This document shows, piece by piece, positions 1 through 12,700 of a stretch of 64,000 bases of DNA; the stretch's first letter is position 1; each line of letters opens with the position of its first letter. A program made the translations under genes and the position numbers. Under the pieces are notes generated by a model that worked only from the letters and a program-made list of their open reading frames with translations, made no database searches and was not told the origin of the DNA. Source of the stretch: Alitta virens (Eukaryota; Annelida; Polychaeta; Phyllodocida; Nereididae); NCBI GenBank assembly GCA_932294295.1, contig OW028583.1, positions 4,018,501-4,082,500 on the forward strand. The letters are read 5' to 3'.

Positions 1-3000
1 AGCAAGGATACAGTCGGCAGAGTTGTCCGTAGAAGCCACTTCATTATCCAAATACTGCATGAGCTGCCAATCGACCATTCCCAGCGGTCTTGCCACGGCA
101 ATATTCTCATAGCTCTCTCCGTCCGCCAGGTCATTCGCCGTCTCGTCCGTGCCGAAAAGGATTAAGGCCACTTCATCTTTAGATTCAGAAAACAACTGCA
201 AAAATGTAAATAAAAATAAATACAGAGATTGCGATAACATGCATTAAAATCAGGCAAAACCCAGTTACGAATTATACTATGATAAAATCTATCATATTGA
301 CGGGTCCAGCCAAAGTAATCAGAGCCATGGGCAACTAACAAGATTTCAGCATTAAGCGTAAATACATAAATATATGTATTTGTATTACAATTATCGACGC
401 CTGTTAGGTTTAAATCATCTGGGACTATGTTCAATGAGCAGGCTTTTTGTGTAAAAACAATTGTCTAATTTAAGTAATTTTTTACAATATCTGTAAGAAC
501 TACATTGCCAGTGCCCTAGATCAGGTCAATGGAAACTTTGCCAATTAGACTGCTCTTGATTGTCTCAGCATGGTTATTATATTAACCACTGAACGTTTCA
601 AGTCTGACCTTAGGTCTTTCTCAAGGGCCAACACTGCCAATGTTTAACATGCATTTTATTTTTACTCGTTTTACATGTTTTTTATACTGGGCCATATGTA
701 TGAAAAACTCCTAGGAGACTACATAACCCAGTGGAAATATATTAATAAATATTTCTTTGTCACAATTTTAAATTAATTCAGCTTCTGAAAGGTACATCTG
801 AGGGTACAAAATGTATCAGGCATGCGAAAACTCATTTCCACCACTGCGTAGTCAATAATTCTAAAACCGCATGCATTGGTTGAATCCTTAAAGATGTAGC
901 ATATCAAGCAAACTGAACTTGTAAGTTTTACCTTTCTTTGCAAGATCATTTTAATGGCAGCAATAGAAGTCTCCAGAAACGTCTGCTCACCAGGGGGAGC
1001 TTGGTTCATGCTCGACCCCACATCCAGTACTATGGCAATGGCCTCCTGCAAAAACAAACCAGGCCATTCTTAAAAATATTCCTGTTGCGGGATAAGCGAC
1101 CGTATGGAACATATCAACGCGTATGAAACATTTCCCCCCCCCCCTTTTTTTTTAATATATATATATTTTTTATTCAAGTTGTTTCCAGGTCTATTCTTAT
1201 GGTAGCGTGGGTACCTGCCGGTTAGTTTAATATCAATTATAATTGGTAAAAGATTATTCCGAGGTAAAAAAAAAATTCCCACCTACCTGATGGGTTTTTC
1301 AAGTGTCATGTAACCCGCAATGGAAATTTTTTTTAAGGCTGGCCCCATTGTAGATTTATATTCTTACTCATTTGCCCATCTAAAGCTTTTGATTTAGTCA
1401 CTTTTTTTTTCCAACTTTTCAGACCACTGGTATACACTTCACAGCTACCGATTGCCTAACCCACCGACAGAATCATATAAATTAATGCCGGCAGCCATCT
1501 TGGTTCTGTTCTATTTAAAACGCTATCTCCTCCCTGGATAATCCTTTTATATCCTTCCCACTTAGCCAGGACCTTCTACGCGTATTTCTTAAGGGAGCTA
1601 AGGTCCGGTTTCCTTCCTAAACCTAAATTTGTTGTTTTATTTTCCGTTTTAAATTAAATTAAAAACCAGAAAGAGGCTGACCCCTCCCCCCCTAACGACG
1701 AAATTTGCTGTCTTTTTAAACTTATTGTGTAAATCCATTTTATATTCATTGTACATTGTAACAGGTTTTGCTAGTTATAATTATTACTCATTCGCATACC
1801 TATTTTTTCGTTTTTGACCAGTTTTTTTTTTATAGATCTAGGTATACGGCTGTCGATTACCTCATTTAGATAATTGTTATTTAAAAATTAATATATTTTT
1901 CAATTTTATATACGAGTTTTAGAGGGCATCCACGTCGTTTTTTTTTTTAAAGAACTTAGTGGATGTCTCCTGACCAAAGGTAGAGGATATACATTCTCTC
2001 ATTTATCCGCACAGTTGGCTAAGGGGCAAAGGTGTGCGGATAACTAAGGATTGACTGTTCTTGTATTTTTACTTTTTAGGAAAAAGTGCAGTATAGCGGA
2101 CCAAAATTATTGACCATATTTAGCGAGCCTCATTGCCAGGCCTATGACGTTAAATGCTTGAATTCAATGAGTGACTTCACAAACTAACAGCGGTGCTGAG
2201 ACAAGAACGCAAGTTTATCATAGTTTATTTTCTTTTTTTTTTGGGGGGGGCCCCCAAAACCCCCGCTACTCTACACAAATGTATTATTATTGTGTGCCAG
2301 CACAAAATTTGGTCAAAAATGCAGATTATTTTTATGTTTCATGGACGCCAAATATGGTCAATAATTTGGGTCCGCAATACTGCACTAAACCCACATTTTT
2401 TTTAATATTATTATTTACTTCTTATATTATATGTAATAACGCACATTTTTTCATTTGTTTCATGTAATTTGCTGGGTTTTTTTTTGTGAATGTCACATTG
2501 GTCAAAATGAATTCTCTCTCTTCTCTCTCTCTCCCTCTACATATATCTAAAGAGGTTAATTTTATGCACCGCTATAAGGTGTGAAAATATTTGTTTGCAG
2601 TTGGCTTGTTGTAGTCATTCCTGTCACTAATGTTTGACTGATGCATTATTATGATTATAGCTGCATTATGATAATTCATATATACACAATATATAATTCA
2701 TATGTAATATATATTATACAATTGCTCCATATAATGTTGTATTTATTGTAGATTTACCAATACACAGTACCCAAATATGGTCTGATGTAAATAAACCTGT
2801 TAAATAGGGATGTCATCGATACAGCCGATATCGATACATCGGAAGGATATTCGTATCGATAAATGTTTAGATTAGACTAATTCTTTATCGATATAACAGT
2901 TGACGAATAATCTTAAAATGATGACGTTCGCGCTAGTCATCCACATTGTTATGATGATGCCATATCACATCAGGGAGCCAGTGTAAGCGACTGCAGCGCC

Positions 3001-4568
3001 CCTGGAGGTCTCGTTCTTTAAAAGTGAAATACATATATCGAAACCTTGTTCTAATTGTGTGTATTGGTTATTTACTGGAATGACAAATTTATACTTGTTC
3101 TGAATTATGAACCATTTATGTCTCTGTGAGGTCACAAAAATGCAAGTTAATCATTAAATATTATCAGTGGAAGAATCTGTCGTTTTTCGAAAAATATTGG
3201 ATATCGAACAAAAATATTCTTGATAATCATATCGAAAAATATAGCTTTTCAATGACATCCCTACTATGAAACCTTCAATGAAACCCTTATTTGTCCACAT
3301 CATATGCAACAGTTAATGTTGTCAGATGCGGCATTCTTTTAGGGCTTTAAATACATACTTTATAAATACTTTACAGAGTTACTTCAACTTATGTAATCAC
3401 TTTATCTCGGCCACAGGGATTTGCTGGGGTCATTCTGACAAAAAGTTGACGTGATAGGAGCGACACTGATTTTTTCTCTCGTTAGTATGAATGGCATGGT
3501 TCTGTAAATTTCAGTTGCGACTTAGGTGAACTCACATTGGCTTCGCAAGTCACTTCGTTTCGCAACTTCTCAACTTTGATAGCAAATATTTACCTTAAAC
3601 TGCGAGACTGCTTGTGTGCTTTCTACCGTGTACTGACATAATTGTTTTTACTTGTTCGCACCACTTATAAATACGCAATTAAAAATCTTTCTTTTTCTAA
3701 ATAGTGATATCCGACCACGAAGAATGATTTGTTTTGAACTTTCGTGCTCTTAGAAATCTCGCTAGGTGGTTGTGTGGTAAGAACAATCACGCCACCTAGC
3801 GAGATTCAACGATTGAAATATTTTGGAAGCTATCAATTAAACTTGACATCAGTTCCCATCAGTTTGTGTGATCAGTCTATGCGAAAGGCCCCAAAGTGAA
3901 AAGTTGTGAACCCAACAAATGCCCAATGTGATCATTGTGAACCCAATGTGAGCTCACCTAATTTAAAAATTGCTGGGGAGGGTTACAAGGGCTAGGATAC
4001 TTGGAGAAATGGGGGCTGTGCATGATATACTCAGCAAAAAAAACATGTTAGTTTCACCGGGTTAGAGGTGCACTGATTTAATGTTACCAAAAGTTCGAAG
4101 TTGGTTTATAGGCCTATATATAATACACATGACATGTGACCTTGTTGCTACAAGGTTGACTGGCATGCCAATCTTCGGACAGAGCCAAAAAATAATAATT
4201 TTCAACTCAATTAATATTGATCACAATATAATTGTATAAATAATCTAAAATTTAAGAGGGAGAAGCTGAGAAGGGGGACAAAATCCCAAATATCCTATTA
4301 TCGCCCGTATATTTACACCAGGCCTATCAACCTACAACATTGTTTTATAGCCCCAATGTCACAATTTTTGTTACTAAACCTATGAAATGTTTTTTACCCA
4401 CTGTGTTGGATTTTTTTTTACTGTAAACTGCATCCTGGGCAAAATTTCAATGGCGCGAAAACTTGTGCAGCTAGACATGCTTGCGCAATACACAATTCAA
4501 ATACACAAGATCAAGGGTTTTAACATCACCCACGATGTAATCAATGACTTCACCTTGGTAGATGCCAT
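1..4568 (-). CDS. XRCC5: Ku80 (XRCC5), 5' exons, partial
   Basis: DNA end-binding subunit of the Ku70/Ku80 heterodimer used in non-homologous end joining in the nucleus. Three exons are visible: 4554-4568 (start ATG at 4568, five codons M-A-S-T-K, donor GTGAAG), 932-1045 (38 codons, containing IVLDVGSSMN, the start of the vWA-like alpha/beta domain) and 195 down to the window edge (65 codons, containing DEVALILFGTDET). All three join in phase 0, and exons 2 and 3 align with the N-terminus of vertebrate Ku80 (family knowledge). The remaining roughly 600 residues lie left of the window. The tiny first exon is the least certain part: it is placed because it gives a good start context, a correct donor and the expected few residues before the first beta strand. 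Introns are 0.7 kb and 3.5 kb, the larger one full of repeats. Confidence 0.85.
1073..1336. mobile_element. Inverted-repeat element, 'TTGCGGG' family, copy 1
   Basis: Left end AAAATATTCCTGTTGCGGG and right end GTCATGTAACCCGCAA...GGAAAT are inverted repeats of about 28 bp. A second copy lies at 20653-21290. It abuts XRCC5 exon 2 by about 30 bp. Confidence 0.65.
2079..2392. mobile_element. MITE family 'GTGCAG', copy 1
   Basis: Starts GGAAAAAGTGCAGTATAGCG and ends CTGCACTAAACCC, with terminal inverted repeats of about 35 bp. It has no ORF. Flanks ACTTTTTA and ACATTTTT are a decayed 8-bp target-site duplication. It lies in XRCC5 intron 1. Confidence 0.8.
2805..3263. mobile_element. hAT-like MITE, 'TAGGGATGTCATCGATA' type
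   Basis: Ends TAGGGATGTCATCGATAC and TTCAATGACATCCCTA, with interior ATCGATA-rich arms. Flanks CTGTTAAA / CTATGAAA match at 6 of 8 positions. It lies in XRCC5 intron 1. Confidence 0.7.
3522..3961. mobile_element. Foldback element with an internal perfect hairpin
   Basis: Terminal inverted repeat TTAGGTGAACTCACATTGG / CCAATGTGAGCTCACCTAA. Inside, 15-bp arms AATCTCGCTAGGTGG and CCACCTAGCGAGATT form a perfect hairpin around 3756-3806. It has no ORF. Confidence 0.7.
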
Positions 4569-5662
4569 GCTGGTTAGCTGTGACAAAGCAGAGAATCGAT
4601 TCCTTGAGACAAATATTCACTCGCAAAGCTGTTCAGACTCCTTGCTCCACCGGCCGATGATTGACAGGCAACAGTGCTGCCACCAAAATAAACTGTAAAA
4701 TGCTGACCGCGCGGAACACAAACGCAGCTCTCCGATCTGGCAGCCACAGCAGAATCTGACTCACTGTTGACAACTTTCATACATTTACCTTGGACAACAA
4801 GAACACTTGTACATTTGGATAAACTGCCCCTTATTGATCAGACTCAAATTAACTCATTACACTACTAAGTCTTAGCTCCAGGGCTGCATTTTTTTCTTCT
4901 TATGTTTTTCTAAAACAAATGTAATATTTTGTACATAATTTTATCAAGAGGTGCTGGGAAATATAATGATTAGGCAGGTTGATAAAGAAAATAGTAAAAT
5001 TTTTATTTTTAATTTGACAAGTGTCCAAGCAAGGGATTACCTCAGGTCCCTTAGTTAAAGCTTGGATGACAAGGTTAAAGCATCAATCCATCGAGCTGGC
5101 CAATGTTGCAACCATATATTGCACCATTCCATTACACCACTCCCAATAATGACAAAAAGCTATGTGCAGCAATTAATCACCAAATATTTGTTGTGTAAAT
5201 TAAGTATACAGTGCATGACGCCAAAGCTGTGGCCTACATCCGAGTTGTGCCCTTTAATTCTGACGTCAAGGGGCAGATACAGAAGATTCTAACAGGTGTC
5301 AGAAAAGGGGCAGATTTCTTATCCTGTTCATTTAGAATGTTTTGGATTCGCCCCTAGACGTCACTATTGAAATCCACAACTTCGCCTGAAGTTCGCCAAC
5401 GGGCACTGGACGTCATTAGTGATGCTTGGATACAAGACACAACAGAATTGGGAGTTTTTTAAAGCTAGTTTCCAGTGTGGCGAATTTCTGTGAATTTGTT
5501 GGTTTTGAGTTAATATTAATCAAAAGAAGAAATTAACTAAATCGATGGTAAGTGTAGCTACACAAAAATTATTTCTTTCCCGTCCAGTACAAGAATAACT
5601 GACATGACTACATCACACATTCACACTCTAGAACCATAACACCAGATTTTGTCTTTCTAAAA
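4569..5662. other. Interval between XRCC5 start and STAM 3' end
   Basis: It should hold the XRCC5 promoter and 5' UTR. 5215-5290 and 5350-5420 share short blocks (CCGAGTTGTG, TTTAATTCTGACGTC, GACGTCACTAT) with 14340-14465 in STAM intron 7, so a repeat remnant is present. No gene was recognised. Confidence 0.4.
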
Positions 5663-6733
5663 TTTATTGAATAATCAATACATCATCATTAACTCATACA
5701 AAATCATTCTTTACACCCCCATTAAAAACGCAGGTGACACTAAATAATAGTTAGGTTATCAAGTTTTCATACATATTTTATCTACTTTAACAAGAAATCA
5801 CAAATTTCAGGGACACTTGCGGCATAGACCAAATCAATCCAACCTGATCCTGTTCGAAGTGCAAAATAATTTCTTTAGCAACCCCGTAGTGACCCCTGTG
5901 AGATTTAGCTTCACAAACACACATGTATACATACCGATTCAGTAATATTTACACAATGGTCTTAACATTTTCACAATATTAACATTAGGATAGCAGTGAA
6001 CTTAATAGTATAACTACCTTAATTAAGAGGGAGTCTGTTAACAACAAGGTGCCCTAGGATATCACAAATAACAAAGTTCTACTTAATAAAGACGTCCAAC
6101 AGTCACAGTTTAATTTTCATGAGAATTATGGCAAATATGATGAGACAAAATAGCGGTCCGTAAGTGTCAGTTCCTGAAAACATCCACGCTCAGCAAAAAA
6201 AAAAAATTTAAAAATCAATCAAGGGCATGACAAACATCAATGACACCGTGACTGAGTGGACACAAGGAGGCCTACTTTTCCCCATTTATATTCTCAATGA
6301 GTTACTGACAAAAACAATTATGTGCACTGTCAAATTTCCTAAAACAGTATGAAAATACCATAAATAAAACGAGAACAAAGTATTTTTGTTATATATACAA
6401 AGCAAACTATTATATAACCCGGGGTTTACAAACTTTACAAGATACCTCTGACAAGTGACACGCAATTGCATAAATTGCACCAATGGAAAATTAGCCTTCT
6501 GTATGTAGTACTTAATAGTTTCAATGATACAAAGATAAACATTTTCGTCTTTTAGCGGAATGCTAATAAATGGCGAGTGCGTGACAGTAGAACATTTGAA
6601 ATAGTCATAAAGTCTTCCATCACGGAAAATAACATAACGCTCGTTCTCCTTCGCAAGGTGTTTGTCACTGAATTGATTATAAAGTCAGTAGATGGACACC
6701 AGAATCCACAGCGGTGACAGTTTTTTCTGGAGG
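5663..6733 (-). other. Probable STAM 3' UTR
   Basis: The 1.07 kb after the STAM stop has no coding potential that I can see. An AATAAA on the minus strand (complement of TTTATT at 5663-5668) is a plausible polyadenylation signal, so the transcript end is placed shortly beyond it. No other gene signal was found here. Confidence 0.4.
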
Positions 6734-9700
6734 TTATAATAAAGGTTGAACAGGGGCTTGATTTGCCGCAGGGTGTGGCATATTTCCGTACATTTGGTTC
6801 GTGTTGTTTTGTCCTTGGAAAGTGTTCTGCATTTCTGATATGGGTGGACCTTGGTTGGCCATGGAGTAATTGACTGAAGCGGGAGGATAGCTCATGCCCG
6901 CTGATGATGGCATGCTGAAATGGAAGAAACTTATTTAGTTAATACCTTCGCAAAGACAACATCGGGCATGCATGCAAGTTACGCATGATTTGGTGCATTT
7001 CTGTCTCAAAACAATTGATGATGTCACCAAGGCGATGCTTATATAATTGTTAACTTCTCGGATCTACCGATATCATGAGAAATGAGCTGACAAAAAAATA
7101 ATATAGCCTGTCCCAATGTTATTTAATATTAAAAAAAATGTTTATTACCATCTGACGAAACGCATTAAAGATCCAACAAGTGCGGCCCAAGGTCAATTTA
7201 TGAGGTCAATGAATGCAGTTAGATTTCATCATTAATCACGAGAGCTAGGAAGCAGTTTAACTTTTTGTAAATGATTAATCGGGGCTTCTGGCAACCGATT
7301 ATCGATTAATAATAGATTATTTGATGAAACCCATACAAAGTGTTAATGCTGTGCTACGTCAATGAAAATAGGTCTTTTTTTATACCAAAATCTATCAATT
7401 CTTATATGAATCATTAATGATTGCAGTTCAATCTAGGTGGCAGCACATAACGGGCGATAATATAGGGCGAAGTTATTGAGGTTAAAAATCGATAATCGAG
7501 AATCGAATTTTCAGATTTTCGATTAATCGTCGATAATCGCCGAGCCCTACAAATCACAGGTGACAAACATGCCCTATTGTCATGTCTTAATATTTAAGTT
7601 TTATAGATCATGCAACATAATAAGTACTTACCTGTTAGCGGCAGAGTATGGAGGTGGCGCCATCTGGGGTCCCATGGGGGGGTGATGAGGAGGAGGAGAG
7701 AAATTTTGTTGCGCCTGAGCCACAGACGCCGGAGGTGGACCAGCCATGCCTCCTGGGGGTAAACTGTATGCGCCATACATCTACAACACACATAATAAAA
7801 ATATACATATCCACTAATATTGGCAAAGTTTATCCAAACTGTCATCATAAAAGAACCCAAATTTATGCCCTAATTTGGTGTCCATCAGGAATTAAATTTT
7901 ATAAAATAATTCACTAGTTTGAAGTTCTAGCACAATTAACATTGGGTGTAGAATAGCGGGGATTTGAGGGTGGTAGCCCCCATGAAAAAAGCAAAAAATA
8001 AACTCTGTCTCTACTGTGAATACGCTGTCATAACTACATTAGTTTGTGACGTCATACATTGATTTTAAGCATTTTTACGTCATAGGCCTGGCAATGAGGC
8101 TTGTTAAATATGGTCATAAATGTGGGTCCGCTATATTGCACTTTTTCCAATTTTTCAAGAAATGATCGAAATTCCTGTGTATTTGATTGAAGTGTCATCA
8201 CTAGATCTATTATAGTGCCTAGCAGAAAAGTCGTTACACTGGCAAGCAAATACCAAATTTTTCAGTCTTTTAAATAATTTTGTGTACACTATATTATCTT
8301 GTAAATGTATTTTTTGGCCAAATACATCCCAGGTGTCAGGCCATATTGTAACCATAATTATTTCTCTTTTCATTTTAACGGTTGTACTGACGGCTGCAAT
8401 AAATACTACTTGAACAGCTTGAACTTGAAAGTGCTTCTGCCACGTCACATTGGTTGTTATTGTTAGCAGGTTTTAGCAGTGAAAGACCATTGAGTATCAC
8501 CAGCCAACCTTGACTGTTTATGAAACACAGTAATCAACATCTTAGGATAATCCCTCTGTTGGTCAACACTTTAGCCTGTTTGAGCAAATTGAATAGTTTT
8601 CGGACAGTTATTTCAGCATTTTCAAACAAAACAAAGCAATGATATACGTCACATAAGGGAAAAAGTGCAGTATATAGCGGACCCAGATTTACGACCAAAT
8701 TTAACGAGCCTCTTTGCCAGGCCTATGACGTAAAAGTGCTTGAAATCTCTTTATGACGTCACAAACTAATTTAGTAATGAAGGCGGTTTTCATATTCACG
8801 GTAAAGACAAGAGTTTATTTTTGCTTTTTCTATGGGGTTACTGCCCCCAAACCCCCGCTACTTTACACAAAATTTTATTTTGATTGTGCTAGAACTTCAA
8901 TCTTGTAAAATATTTGATAAAACTTGATTTTTAATGGATGCTAAATATGGGCATAGATTTGGGTCCGCTATACTGCACCAATTCCCACATGAGCACTTTG
9001 TTTAGTTATTTATTGCCCAACTCACTGTGTAACCACTAATGCGCTAGGCCCTCTAATTTCAGTCTCATGCAGAATGTTAATGTAAGATTAAGAAATCCTA
9101 CAAGTCCGTAACAACTATGCCAATATGTCTTTAGCGAAGTTTATTCATGGAAAAACAGGTCAACCACAGTAAATCTTGGATTATACAAGTGCAGAAGTCT
9201 GTTGACTTGTCAATATTCTTCAGTGCAACAGCTTCTGTAACAGTTCCAACTTGTCATAAACAAGAGAGGTTCAGGCCTTGCTTAAGTTGGTCCCCTCCTT
9301 CGCACGAGTGCATAGGAGTCGGTCTTGGCCACTATTACCACGTGACTTTGTGTCAGGATCCTGACTGTTTTCTGATTGGCTGATGCTATTCCCGTTTCTG
9401 ATTGGCTGATACCAGAGGCGGTCGTTCAAATCAACCATTCAGAAACCACGATGCAATGACCAATCATAGCCCTGCTTATCCTCTGCCAATCTCAAAGCAT
9501 GAAAGAAATGCTGCGACCAGTCTCACTACAGTGTAGGAGACTGCGGTTCCAGTGCTAAGGCCTTGCTCAGCCATCAGCTATGGCCGTGTTGCTACACCTT
9601 GTCCCAAGAGGGTGCTGGAGTGTTTCCACCCAAAATTACCACAAGATGGCAGCAGCTTATAGGTCTTTACCATTAGCTACTCAGAATACTTAACAATTAA

Positions 9701-12700
9701 AACTTACATCTTACATTAAAATTTCTCATGTATAAAGCAAGAGCTTACCTGCTGAGGCATCTGTGTTGGAAACGGTTGTCCTGGCAGTTGTTTTACATAG
9801 CCGTATCCCGGCAACTCTTTCATGAGGTTGTTGTACATCTGCAGAGCTTCCACCACCTTGACGTTCAACTCCATCAGGCTGTTGTGTTTACGGTCGACCT
9901 TCTCCAACTCTTGATCGATCAAAGGTCCCATGCCTTTGCATTGCTCTGTAACAGTCACAATATTTTGTTTACCCGTGGTTCTCACTCCTTTCTAGAGATG
10001 CAAAATTCCCGTGAATTTTCACAGTGGAAATATTCCATGGAAATTTTAGGGAAAATTGGGAATTTATGGGAATATACGGGAATATAAGGGAATTTATGGA
10101 AATTATATAGGCCAACACTTGATTAACCTTGACAGGATTAGATTCTAATTAGCTGTAATTAGACAAAAAATATAGTAAGGCCAATAAGAATGTAAAAAAT
10201 TTCAATAAAATTTCCAAAATTCCCGGAAACTTTCCCGGCCTTTGCATCCCTACTCCTTTCCGAAGTTCACATTCCAATCACACACCCAGAGGGGACAGGG
10301 TAATAAACCATTTCCTAGGGTTGTCATCGATATGCCGTATATTGATGAATCAACAAAATATTGTTATCGATATTGAAAAATCGATAAATTCATGTTTCGA
10401 TTCTTTGTTTATCCTCTATAATTGTACATTTGTGCCATGATGAGCACTTGACTACACAGCCCCCACCCAAAATTGCAAACTTATTGCCTAACACAAATTG
10501 GCTTAGTAGTTGTCACATTAAAGGTAAATGGTTTCAAAATGACTTGGGAGATATACTCCTGTGACTAGTGGTTCCATTTATAACTGTGAATGCTGATCAG
10601 ACTAAATTTGCGCGATTTTGCGATATTGCAATATCATAAGTGATGACAACTGTACCACTTCCATCACAAAACACCCCAAACTGTGACACCTCATAATAAG
10701 TTTTGTCTTATTCTATTATTACTTTATTTGCTTTTCAGTGCGAGATTAGTGTCTGAAATTGTTCCTGTTGGAGACCCACATTTTTAAATGGAAAATGTCC
10801 CCTGACTCTTATTACACGAGGACTTAACAGAAGTCTCTGAAGTTATAAAAATGTGTTCATAAATTCAATAGTCTCTTTCAATTATATTAGCTTATAGTAG
10901 GTTCTATAATAACAATTTTATTTGTTCTGACTGACATAGTTTAACGATGCGTATCATGATACATATCATATCGGTTTTACTGTATCGTGATACGTATCGT
11001 ATCGTTTTGATGGTAAAGATGTACAGCTCTACTGTGTGGTGATTATCATGTCACTATCACGAGGGACGCTATTCCTGACAATCCCTTAATCAATATCATC
11101 AATTCATAAAATGACAGACAGCAATAAGCCCATGGATATCATTAGAAATTTGAAAAAGGGGGAGGAGGTTTTTCTCTTTCGGACAACCCCTCCCCATCCC
11201 GGCTTTTTCAAAACCTTCCCCCCCCCCCCCTTTTCAAAAAAAAAAATGGAACAGCCCTTATCTGACTCCACAATTAATTAAACATAGCGCCCTTATCTTT
11301 ATAACATGACAATCTGACGCGTGAACTGTCCAAAATACGCCACATGAAATCAAGCCAAAGGCTAGGCAATGTAAGGGTTGTTCTATTTAAATTAGAGGGG
11401 GTGGACCAGAAAATTTTCAGACCATATCTGTTTTTTAGACATACCAACCCTCTCTCTTTTCTACATTAAGATATTAAGAAAATATTGATCAACCACCCCC
11501 CCCCTCCCCCTATTTTAAAGAACGCCCCCCCCCCCTCCCCCCGCCTTTTTCAAAAATGTTCTGGTACATCCTCAACCCCCCCCCCCCCCTTCTTTTTTAA
11601 ATGGCATAGCTCAAAACTAAAAGACCTACAACACATCAAAGGTGGTTATTTAACAAAGGACAGCGTAATATCAATACAACAAGTTGATACCTTCAAGACT
11701 ATGCATGTCTGGGGGGTCGGGCGCATTCTCTCCTGTGGGGTCCGCATTCTGTAGCATTGATAAACACTGGTCTATTCTTTCCTGCAACGTATCAAAGAAA
11801 CAAGGTCATTAAACGGGGCCTAAAGAATGAAGAAAGAAATGCGGCAGATTTAACAGAATTGACAGATTGACGATCAGTCTTTAATGAAGTTCAGGGGAGT
11901 ATTACCACTGATTACAGTAGATTTCATACACTTGGAAACGGAACTCCAGATGACGTCACATGGCTCAAGTTTGTCTTAATGATGCCTCCCCACTTATTGT
12001 AACTTTCTTACTGAAATAAGTCTATAGAGTCTTGAATTCAGGATACCCATTGGCTACGGTACTATGGTTGTCTCTCAACCAATGGAAGGGAGTCTTGGAT
12101 TCACATGACGTCCTCTGGCGTGTAATTTCTATTCTGCGAGTTTTGATGTAAGATCATCACACAACGATAAATTTACTTGTATCATGCAAGTAAATGCACA
12201 CTATGTTCGTGACATTTAGCCATCAACATTTATGAAATTTGCAATAATTGCCAAATACGGCCAAGAACAGACCATTGCTACCAGTATCGTTAAAAAACTA
12301 CTTTGGCGAAGAAATTGCCTTTCAAAAATTAACTTTTGAATGCATTTTAGAACCACATAAACTTGACCGTCAGATTTTCCGTACCCACCTCATCTATTTC
12401 TACGACCTCTGGAATTGGTTCGACTGTTTTCACTTCTACTTCCTCGTTGAATTTTACGGATTTTGTTTCTTTAGCTGGAAAAAAATTAGCATCGCATTGA
12501 GTTAATACAAACTCCAACCAGTGTTCGAAATCAGGGCCGGTCCATCCTGACCAGCTACTTCAAGGCAAGACGGACAGGTTTGATGACATCCCGGTCCTGG
12601 GGACCGGCAGGTCTGAATGAAAGGCTAATGTTATGGCCTGGTAGGGAACGGCAGGTTTGCTCAAGGACCAGCAGCTTTCCCACACAACTGGTCCTTGGGA

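Larger units (their letters stand above)
1046..4553. other. XRCC5 intron 1, repeat-filled
   Basis: Holds the TTGCGGG element, MITE copy 1, the TAGGGATG MITE and the TTAGGTGA foldback element in order, with T-rich single-copy DNA (1340-2040) between them. No other exon was found. Confidence 0.5.

Noticed and set aside
4387..4698. 103-codon plus-strand ORF
   Set aside because: No recognisable domain. Its minus-strand complement contains the better explained XRCC5 start exon.
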